Positions 1-5,627 of a stretch of DNA of 5,627 bases are shown here, in pieces. The number at the start of each line of letters is the position of its first letter. Position 1 is the first letter of the stretch. Under the pieces are notes generated by a model. It made no database searches, had not been told where the DNA came from, and worked only from the letters and a program-made list of their open reading frames with translations. The DNA is from JBCCFX01 sp039029515. Lineage in GTDB: Bacteria; Planctomycetota; Phycisphaerae; Phycisphaerales; SM1A02. Location: assembly GCA_039029515.1 (NCBI GenBank), contig JBCCFX010000228.1, positions 1-5,627 on the forward strand. Direction: 5' to 3'. The position numbers and the translations under genes are program-made.

Positions 1-853
1 CTTCATGATCATGTAGGATGATCGGATTGGTGAGACCATCAGTCGCATCCACGAGCGCCGGCGCGGCGTCTCGATGCGCATCGGCGATCTCCAACAGAAG
101 ATGACCGCCATCAACAAGATGACGCGGCGCTTCGGCGACGAGCCGACGAATCACATCGAGGCCGTCGACACCACCGCGCAACGCAGTCGCGGGTTCAAAA
201 TCTCGAACGTTGGGTTCGAGATCGTTCCATTCCTCATCCGAAATGTACGGCGGATTGGAGACGATCAATTCGAACGCCGCATCGCCCACCGGTTCAAAGC
301 ATGATCCCGAGCACAACTCCAGACGATCAGCGACCTCAAGACGCTCGGCGTTGGATCGTGCCAGCGCGAGAATGTCCTCATTGAGATCGGTCGCGACCCC
401 GCTCGCGAGCGTGAGCTGACGCAGAAGCGACACGATGATGCAGCCGGTGCCGGTCCCGATATCCAGAATGCGGATGCCAGCATCCGCCGAATGACGCCGG
501 GCGCGATCGAGCGCGGCGGCGACGAGCGTCTCCGTGCTGGGTCGCGGAATGAGCGTGTCAGTCGAGACGGCGTACTCGGAGGTGAAAAACGGCGCGATGC
601 CGGTCAGGTACTGGACGGGTTCGTGCCGCAGCGCACGCCGAACGAGATCGCGAAGCTGTTCCCGTTCCTCGGGTGCCGCGGGCCGATCGACTTCCATGTA
701 CAGCCTGATCCGTTCGCAGCCGAGAACGTTGGCGAGGAGCAGTTCGGCGGTGATGCGTGGCGAGTCGAGCCGAGCATGCTCGAATCGGTCGATCATCCAC
801 CGAAGCAGCGTCTTGGTCGTCCACGTTTCGGAGGATGTCGGAGTCGTCGCCAT
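1..853 (-). CDS. prmC: PrmC (HemK): peptide chain release factor N5-glutamine methyltransferase, 3' end cut by window edge
   Basis: PrmC transfers a methyl group from S-adenosylmethionine to the glutamine of the GGQ motif in release factors RF1 and RF2, which speeds peptide release at stop codons in the cytoplasm. Reading leftward from ATG at 853 gives 284 complete codons with no stop. The N-terminal helical domain (about residues 10-85) contains LLRWMIDRFEHARLDSPR and AELLLANVLGC. LIPRPSTE follows at 102-109; the usual form is RPETE or RPDTE. The SAM-binding glycine loop is ILDIGTGTGC (129-138). The catalytic NPPY motif that binds the target glutamine is N200-Y203 within FELIVSNPPYIS. A GGVDGLDVIRRL block follows at 227-238. 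Family members are about 280-290 residues long, and ILHDHE at the edge matches the final strand, so probably only 10-20 residues are missing. An in-frame TAG lies 9 bases upstream of the ATG, which fixes the start. No Shine-Dalgarno sequence is evident. prfA, the usual neighbour, is not in the window. Confidence 0.95.
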   Translation of the reverse strand, partial: MATTPTSSETWTTKTLLRWMIDRFEHARLDSPRITAELLLANVLGCERIRLYMEVDRPAAPEEREQLRDLVRRALRHEPVQYLTGIAPFFTSEYAVSTDTLIPRPSTETLVAAALDRARRHSADAGIRILDIGTGTGCIIVSLLRQLTLASGVATDLNEDILALARSNAERLEVADRLELCSGSCFEPVGDAAFELIVSNPPYISDEEWNDLEPNVRDFEPATALRGGVDGLDVIRRLVAEAPRHLVDGGHLLLEIADAHRDAAPALVDATDGLTNPIILHDHE

Positions 854-859
854 GGCCGA

Positions 860-890
860 ATTCTACGATCACCGACATGAAGCGCGTCAT
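860..890 (-). promoter_or_regulatory. Possible prmC promoter, placing transcription start at or next to the ATG
   Basis: On the minus strand ATGACG (890-885) and TAGAAT (865-860) lie 19 bases apart. They match the sigma-70 -35 box at four of six positions and the -10 box at five of six. The -10 box ends only six bases before the prmC ATG, so a transcript from it would begin at about the start codon and be leaderless. That would fit the absence of a Shine-Dalgarno sequence. The boxes are imperfect and the spacer is long, so this is a weak prediction. Confidence 0.27.
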
Positions 891-958
891 TCCGACAAGG
901 TTCGGCGACCAGAATCTGGTGTTTGTCGTAGGATTCGCAGAGGATGCGATCGGATGAC

Positions 959-971
959 CGATGATTCATCG
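959..971. promoter_or_regulatory. 13-bp perfect palindrome in the divergent intergenic region
   Basis: CGATGA, one central T, then TCATCG form a perfect dyad with six-base arms. It sits 45 bases upstream of the glycosyltransferase start and about 105 bases from the prmC start. A site of this size could be an operator for a dimeric regulator. A dyad this short also arises by chance, and no second copy or recognised regulator supports it. Confidence 0.2.
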
Positions 972-1002
972 TCGGGCGACCGCCAACGGGCGATCCGACG
1001 GA

Positions 1003-1008
1003 GTGGAG
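1003..1008 (+). promoter_or_regulatory. Ribosome binding site deciding the GTG start of the glycosyltransferase
   Basis: GTGGAG ends seven bases before the GTG at 1016 and supplies a GGAG core at standard spacing. It supports that GTG over the nearby ATG at 1009 and GTG at 1003, which are in other frames. The protein then begins MHVLMLGWEFPPF, the expected first beta strand of the glycosyltransferase fold, so nothing is missing at the N-terminus. Confidence 0.7.
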
Positions 1009-1015
1009 ATGCGTC

Positions 1016-2428
1016 GTGCATGTGCTCATGCTGGGCTGGGAGTTCCCGCCCTTCATCACCGGCGGACTTGGAACCGCATGTTTCGGCCTGACCAAGGCGC
1101 TCGATCGCATGGGTGTCGAGGTCACGTTTGTCCTGCCCAAATCGGCGGGCGGCACCAGCGCGCACCTCAACCTCATCAGCCCGGGATCAATCCAGCCTCG
1201 CGGCGCTTCGGAACCGATTCGCGTCACGACACCAGGGACGCCCGGCACGCCGGACGCCATGACCACCGAACAGAAACGAGCCTTCGAGCACGTCCAGTTC
1301 ATCGGCGTGGAGGGTGGCTTCAGCAATCCCTATCAGCGAACGCCTGGCGAACCGCTCGTCAGCGAGAAATGGCGAACCTGGCAGGAAACGCAGGCTCGCC
1401 CAGGAACGCCGGGTACACCGGGATCAACCCACACCGTCAGGTCTGATGACGAGACGGCGGACGTTCCGGTGCCGTCGGTGGCGACGGATTACGGCGGTGA
1501 CGTGGTGCAACAGGCTGAGGCGTACGCGCGATTCTGCCTCGCCGCGACGCGCGGCCTCGACTTCGATGTCATTCACGCCCACGACTGGATGACCTATCCC
1601 GCCGGCATGTTCGTCGCCCGCGCGACGGGCCGCCCGCTCGTGGTGCACGTGCATTCGACGGAATTCGATCGGTCGGGTGAACACGTCAACCAGCGCATCT
1701 ACGACATCGAACGCCGCGGCATGCATGCCGCGATGCGTGTGGTAACCGTGAGCCAGCTCACGGGGAACACCGCCGTGCATCGATACGGCGTTCCGCGTTC
1801 CAATATCGAAGTCGTCTACAACGGTGTGGACATGGAACCGACCGGCGCCGGCATGAGCGGCATTCGGTCCAAGGACAAGATCGTTCTGTACTTCGGACGC
1901 ATCACGCATCAGAAGGGACCGGAATACTTCATTCGCGCCGCCCGTCGTGTGCTTGATCACATGAGCAACGTGAAGTTCGTCGTTGCCGGCTCCGGCGATA
2001 TGGCCCAGAACATGATCGAGATGGCCGCGGACCTCGGCATCGGTCACAAAGTGCTCTTCACCGGGTTCCTTCGCGGTGATGACATTCAGCGCGTCTTCCG
2101 ACTCGCCGACCTGTACGTCATGCCGTCGGTTTCCGAACCGTTCGGGATCGCGCCGCTGGAAGCCATGAGTAACGACGTTCCCGCGCTGATCAGCAAGTCA
2201 TCTGGCGTGAGCGAGATCCTCACGCACGCGCTCAAGGTTGACTTCTGGGACATCGACGACATGGCCAACAAGATCATTGCCGTGCTCCGCCATCCCCCAC
2301 TCAGCCAGACGCTGCGAGAGCACGGTGCGTTCGAGGTTCGCCGGCTCACATGGGACGGCGCGGCGTTGCGATGCCGGCAGGTGTACGACCGCGTCGCGGG
2401 CGAAGTTCTCGCGACCGCCCACGCCTGA
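1016..2428 (+). CDS. Glycogen-synthase-like glycosyltransferase, family GT4 (GT-B fold)
   Basis: This cytoplasmic enzyme of 470 residues probably transfers a sugar from a nucleotide sugar to a glucan or other polysaccharide. The N-terminal domain opens with LGWEFPPFITGGLGTACFGLTKAL; GGLG is at 16-19. HAHDWMTYPAG (187-197) and HVHSTEFDRSGEHVNQRIYDI-type sequence (211-231) match the acceptor side of this subfamily. The C-terminal nucleotide-sugar domain has YNGVD (268-272), FGRITHQKG (293-301, with R295 and K300) and the E-x7-E signature in EPFGIAPLE (E374, E382). VDFWDIDDM (408-416) is a hallmark I associate with GT4 enzymes that often sit beside GH57 amylases. The lysine-bearing KxGGLG of GT5 glycogen synthases is replaced by ITGGLG, so I do not call it glgA. 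Two PGTPGTP tracts (73-79 and 129-135) interrupt the N-terminal domain. It is transcribed away from prmC and ends 133 bases before putA. Donor and product are inferred only. Confidence 0.85.
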   Translation: MHVLMLGWEFPPFITGGLGTACFGLTKALDRMGVEVTFVLPKSAGGTSAHLNLISPGSIQPRGASEPIRVTTPGTPGTPDAMTTEQKRAFEHVQFIGVEGGFSNPYQRTPGEPLVSEKWRTWQETQARPGTPGTPGSTHTVRSDDETADVPVPSVATDYGGDVVQQAEAYARFCLAATRGLDFDVIHAHDWMTYPAGMFVARATGRPLVVHVHSTEFDRSGEHVNQRIYDIERRGMHAAMRVVTVSQLTGNTAVHRYGVPRSNIEVVYNGVDMEPTGAGMSGIRSKDKIVLYFGRITHQKGPEYFIRAARRVLDHMSNVKFVVAGSGDMAQNMIEMAADLGIGHKVLFTGFLRGDDIQRVFRLADLYVMPSVSEPFGIAPLEAMSNDVPALISKSSGVSEILTHALKVDFWDIDDMANKIIAVLRHPPLSQTLREHGAFEVRRLTWDGAALRCRQVYDRVAGEVLATAHA

Positions 2429-2506
2429 ACGAGGCACCCACACATTCCATCAGATTCCGTGGATCCAATGGCCATGCTGACGGTCCCGCGACCATGCTCT
2501 CGCCTC

Positions 2507-2512
2507 TATACT
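2507..2512 (+). promoter_or_regulatory. Possible -10 box of a putA promoter
   Basis: TATACT matches the sigma-70 -10 consensus at five of six positions and lies in the 133-base gap between the glycosyltransferase and putA. Transcription would start near 2519 and leave a leader of about 43 bases. No convincing -35 box lies at 16-18 bases; the nearest TTGACA-like hexamer, CTGACG at 2477-2482, is 24 bases away. The gap shows no clear hairpin-plus-T terminator for the upstream gene, so read-through is also possible. Confidence 0.35.
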
Positions 2513-2561
2513 TGGGATCTCGCCCACCATTCGCAGCGACGGCACGGAGACGCGATCGCCC

Positions 2562-5500
2562 ATGGCCCTCTTCTTCAAAGATAAGTCCAAAGCCAAGTCC
2601 AAACGATCGACCGACGCAGCTCGGATTGACGTCACACATGCAACGTCTTCCAGCGCCAACGCGGCATCGCACGGAACACACAAGGCCTATTTCGACGCAG
2701 CTCTCGAACAGCGCATTGTGGCACTCGGGACCGAGTTCCTCGACACGGCTCGCGGTCACAAGGCCGGCATCCTGTCCACACAGTTCTGGTCCGACAAACT
2801 GATGGACTGGTCGATGCAGGATGAAGCGTTCAAGGTTCAGTTGTTCCGCTTCGTCGACACGTTTCCGATGCTGCGCACGCCGGAACAGGTACACGAGCAT
2901 CTCGTTGACTACCTCTCGCAACCAGGCGTGACGTTACCACCCGGGCTTGGCGTTGGCCTGAAAGCGGGCGGCCTGCTCAAAGGTGCGATGAGCAAGACGA
3001 TCACGGGCCAGATCACGAACATGGCGGAGAAGTTCATCGCGGGCGTCGATGCGAAGTCTGCGCTGCCGATGCTTCGCAAGCTCTGGGATCGTGACATTGC
3101 GTTCTCCGTGGATCTGCTTGGCGAGGCATGCGTCAGCGATGCCGAAGCGGCGATGTATCAGGGGAAATATCTCGACCTTGTGCGCGAGTTGCCGGTCGCC
3201 AGCAACGATTGGCCGATGAAGGAAACGCTCGAGCGCGATCACCTTGGTGTCGTACCGCGCACGAACGTATCCATCAAGATCACGTCGCTGTACGCGAAGA
3301 CGGATGCCATTGACACCGAGGGTTCGATTCGCGGGTTGATCGAGTCAATCCGCCCGATTCTCGATGCCGCGCGTGAACGCGGCGTGCTCGTCAACTTCGA
3401 CATGGAGCACGAAGCGCTCAAGGACCTGACGCTCGAACTATTCATGCTCTGTTGCGATGAAATCGAGTTCGAAGCGGGCCTGGCTATGCAGGCGTATCTG
3501 CGCAGCGGTGACGACGATGCCCGACGCATCATCGAATGGTCGAAGCGCACCGGTCGTCAGGTCACCATTCGACTCGTTAAGGGCGCGTACTGGGACGCGG
3601 AGACGATTCAGGCCGAGATGGAAGGCTGGCCGGTGCCGGTCTGGAGCCGCAAGCAGGACACCGATGCATGCTTCGAGCGCATGACAAAGATGTTCATCGA
3701 GAACACGCCGCGCACGACCAGCGAAGGTGGCGTCAAACTTGCCCTCGGCTCACACAATGTGCGTTCCATCGCGACCGCGCTGGCGCTGCTTGAGAAGCAT
3801 GATCTTCCCCGGTCCGCGATCGAACTCCAGATGCTGCACGGGATGGCGGACCAGCTGAAGCACGCCGCCGCCGAACAGGGGTTGCGCGTGCGCGAATACG
3901 TTCCTGTCGGCGAGATGATTCCCGGCATGGCATACCTTGTGCGTCGTCTCCTCGAAAACACATCGAATGAATCCTGGCTCAAAGCCGGGTTCCTCGATAA
4001 CGCAAGTACCGATGACCTCCTCGCTTCGCCCCACGTGGTGATTCCCGCGGACGATCCCGGCGTACGGCGCATCGAATCTGCTCCAGAGCGTCACGCGCTG
4101 TCCAGTGCGGTCTCAGGTGTGGGCGACAATCGTGCGTTCTTCACCGAGCCGATGCGCGACTTCAGCCACGAGAGTCAACGCAATGCGTTTGCCAAAGCCG
4201 TCGCGGGTTCGACCGTGCCGTCCGTCGCAAACGACAGCACCGTCGAACAGGCGCATCAGGCGGTGCGGACCGCACACACCGCGTTCCCCGAATGGCGCGA
4301 CACCGATCCACGCGAACGCGCTGCGGTGCTCGTCCGGGCTGCCGACGCGATGCGAAAACGACGCGATGAATTGTCTGGCATCATCATTCGGGAGTCCGGC
4401 AAGACGTGGCGCGAGGCGGATGCCGACGTCTGCGAAGCCATCGACTTCTGCGAATACTACGCCCGCGAGTCGATTCAACTGTTCGAACACCGTCGACTCG
4501 GCCAGTTCATCGGCGAGCTCGATCAGGTCATCTACCAGCCGCGCGGCGTTGCCGTCGTCATCAGCCCGTGGAACTTCCCGCTGGCCATCTGTGCCGGCAT
4601 GACGACTGCAGCGCTCGTGACAGGGAACACCGTCGTGGTGAAACCATCAGAGTTCACCTCCGCCTCGACACTGGAATTCATGAAACTGGTGGAGGAAGCG
4701 GGATTTCCACCCGGCGTAATCAACGTCGTCACCGGCTTCGGAGCGGATACGGGTGCTCCGCTGGTCGACCACCCGGATGTCTCAAAGATCGCGTTCACCG
4801 GTTCAGACATCTCCGGTCAAAAAATCTACGAATCCGCAGCAAAACAGATCAAACATGTCTCACTTGAGCTTGGCGGCAAGTCGCCCAACATCGTGTTTGA
4901 GGACGCCGATCAAGAAGCGGCGGTCATGGGGGCAATTTCCGGCATCTTCGCAGCCACCGGTCAAACCTGCATTGCAGGATCTCGCCTCCTTCTCCAACGC
5001 TCGATCCATGATGCATTTGTCGAACGCCTCGTCGACGTGGCCAAGTCCGCAACCTTCGGCGACCCAATGTCAATGGAAACGCATGTTGGCCCCGTGACGA
5101 CCCCACCGCAATACCAAAAGGTTCTGGACTACATCGAAGTCGCGAAACAGGACGGCGCGACCTGCGTGCTTGGTGGCAAACCCTATACTGGTCCAGGTGC
5201 CAGGGGAGATCAATTTGTCGAACCGACAATATTCACAGGAGTCGACAACTCCATGCGGATTGCGCAGGAAGAGGTGTTCGGCCCCTTGCTTGCGGTCATA
5301 CCGTTTGAAACGGAAGAGGACGCCATTGCGATTGGGAACGACGTGGACTTCGGTTTGGCTGCTGGCGTTTGGACACAGGACATCGGACGCGCGTTGCGCA
5401 TGTCCGAAAAACTTCGGGTTGGTACCGTTTGGGTGAACACCTATCGCGCCGTTAGTTTCACCTCTCCGTTCGGGGGATACAAGCGCAGCGGCCTTGGTCG

Positions 5501-5597
5501 CGAAAGTGGTATGGAAGCGATCAATTCCTACCTGCAAACCAAAACGATCTGGATTGATACACTCGGCGAAACAGCAAACCCGTTCGTTATTCGCTAG
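2562..5597 (+). CDS. putA: PutA-type bifunctional proline dehydrogenase / aldehyde dehydrogenase with an atypical, apparently mosaic C-terminal half
   Basis: PutA oxidises proline with FAD to pyrroline-5-carboxylate (P5C), then oxidises glutamate semialdehyde with NAD to glutamate. At 1011 residues it fits the minimal PutA class and lacks the N-terminal ribbon-helix-helix repressor domain. Residues 1-40 are Lys/Ser-rich. The FAD module (about 180-475) keeps VSIKI (K239), FDMEHE (D280), MQAYLR (Q310), RLVKGAYWD (R337, K340, W344), REYVPVGE (Y446) and YLVRRLLEN (R461, R462, E465), equivalent to the E. coli FAD- and proline-binding residues. The dehydrogenase module starts near 525 with FFTEPMRDFS and the P5C-type signature EADADVCEAIDFCEYYA (618-634). 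Catalytic residues are present: N671 in PWNFP, E769 in LELGGK, C803 in GQTCIAG and E904 in EEVFGP. From about residue 690 it resembles general aldehyde dehydrogenases, ending PFGGYKRSGLGRESG and NPFVIR. ATG 2562 is the first start after an in-frame TGA at 2478; GGAGA (2546-2550) is a distant ribosome site. Proline dehydrogenase activity is well supported; the aldehyde substrate is less certain. Confidence 0.9.
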   Translation: MALFFKDKSKAKSKRSTDAARIDVTHATSSSANAASHGTHKAYFDAALEQRIVALGTEFLDTARGHKAGILSTQFWSDKLMDWSMQDEAFKVQLFRFVDTFPMLRTPEQVHEHLVDYLSQPGVTLPPGLGVGLKAGGLLKGAMSKTITGQITNMAEKFIAGVDAKSALPMLRKLWDRDIAFSVDLLGEACVSDAEAAMYQGKYLDLVRELPVASNDWPMKETLERDHLGVVPRTNVSIKITSLYAKTDAIDTEGSIRGLIESIRPILDAARERGVLVNFDMEHEALKDLTLELFMLCCDEIEFEAGLAMQAYLRSGDDDARRIIEWSKRTGRQVTIRLVKGAYWDAETIQAEMEGWPVPVWSRKQDTDACFERMTKMFIENTPRTTSEGGVKLALGSHNVRSIATALALLEKHDLPRSAIELQMLHGMADQLKHAAAEQGLRVREYVPVGEMIPGMAYLVRRLLENTSNESWLKAGFLDNASTDDLLASPHVVIPADDPGVRRIESAPERHALSSAVSGVGDNRAFFTEPMRDFSHESQRNAFAKAVAGSTVPSVANDSTVEQAHQAVRTAHTAFPEWRDTDPRERAAVLVRAADAMRKRRDELSGIIIRESGKTWREADADVCEAIDFCEYYARESIQLFEHRRLGQFIGELDQVIYQPRGVAVVISPWNFPLAICAGMTTAALVTGNTVVVKPSEFTSASTLEFMKLVEEAGFPPGVINVVTGFGADTGAPLVDHPDVSKIAFTGSDISGQKIYESAAKQIKHVSLELGGKSPNIVFEDADQEAAVMGAISGIFAATGQTCIAGSRLLLQRSIHDAFVERLVDVAKSATFGDPMSMETHVGPVTTPPQYQKVLDYIEVAKQDGATCVLGGKPYTGPGARGDQFVEPTIFTGVDNSMRIAQEEVFGPLLAVIPFETEEDAIAIGNDVDFGLAAGVWTQDIGRALRMSEKLRVGTVWVNTYRAVSFTSPFGGYKRSGLGRESGMEAINSYLQTKTIWIDTLGETANPFVIR

Positions 5598-5627
5598 TAC
5601 CGTGAGCTGAGCTTCGATTGATTATCC
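5598..5627. other. Sequence after putA, nothing recognised
   Basis: The last 30 bases contain a short direct repeat (GAGCT twice, adjacent) but no stem-loop with a T run and no start of another gene. The window is too short here to judge whether a terminator follows. Confidence 0.5.

Noticed and set aside
74..957. Several plus-strand open frames of 66-185 codons (such as 491-880 and 534-1091)
   Set aside because: They lie antisense to prmC, whose minus-strand frame carries unmistakable SAM-binding and NPPY motifs; their translations are Arg/Ser-rich with no family resemblance, as expected for shadows of a GC-rich gene.
793..1326. Minus-strand open frame of 177 codons crossing the divergent intergenic region
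   Set aside because: It overlaps the starts of both prmC and the glycosyltransferase in another frame and shows no recognisable motif.
1424..2047. Minus-strand open frame of 207 codons inside the glycosyltransferase
   Set aside because: It is antisense to conserved GT-B motifs, His/Arg/Ala-rich, and matches no family; high GC lengthens such shadow frames.
2429..2480. Possible terminator after the glycosyltransferase (TGGATCCA palindrome at 2460-2467 with CCAT/ATGG arms)
   Set aside because: The arms are short and loosely spaced, with no following T run, so a rho-independent terminator is not supported.
2346..2921. Minus-strand open frame of 191 codons and a plus-strand frame at 2350-2802 around the putA start
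   Set aside because: Both overlap the real coding frames on either side of the gap and have low-complexity Arg/Pro/Ser translations without motifs.
4100..4602. Frameshift or separate gene at the junction between the two PutA modules
   Set aside because: The reading frame is continuous from 2562 to 5597, and both the end of the FAD module and the start of the dehydrogenase module are in that frame, so this is a true fusion.
1..5627. CRISPR array, insertion sequence, tRNA/rRNA or phage genes
   Set aside because: No regularly spaced repeats, transposase motifs, tRNA-like clover-leaf sequence or phage proteins were seen; nearly all the DNA is explained by three ordinary metabolic or housekeeping genes.

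Overview
The window carries three protein-coding genes and almost no spare DNA. GC is roughly 60% over most of it. The leftward prmC reads off the left edge. A glycogen-synthase-like glycosyltransferase (GT4 type) diverges from it to the right. A large bifunctional proline-catabolism gene of the putA type follows. The GT4 family member and the compact PutA would both fit a bacterium of the Planctomycetota (perhaps Phycisphaerae-like). That is a judgement from protein style only; no rRNA or other marker is present.

Layout. 1-853 (minus): PrmC, the glutamine methyltransferase of release factors, complete at its N-terminus and missing only its last residues. 854-1015: divergent intergenic region with a possible prmC promoter and a 13-bp palindrome. 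1016-2428 (plus): GT4 glycosyltransferase with a GTG start and a clear ribosome binding site. 2429-2561: short gap with a TATACT -10-like box. 2562-5597 (plus): PutA-like protein, proline dehydrogenase followed by aldehyde dehydrogenase. 5598-5627: nothing recognisable.

The three genes serve separate jobs (translation termination, storage or cell-surface polysaccharide, proline oxidation) and do not look like one pathway. I see no mobile element, CRISPR array, RNA gene or defence system.

The point most worth attention lies inside putA. Its proline dehydrogenase module and the first ~170 residues of its dehydrogenase module read as a normal PutA/P5C dehydrogenase. From about residue 690 the sequence switches to a general aldehyde dehydrogenase of a kind familiar from Alphaproteobacteria, including an NPFVIR C-terminus in place of the usual P5C dehydrogenase ending. 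Soon after the switch, GC falls from about 61% to 55% and glutamine codon choice changes from mostly CAG to mostly CAA. This suggests a mosaic gene made by recombination within the dehydrogenase module, or else an assembly join; raw reads would decide between them.
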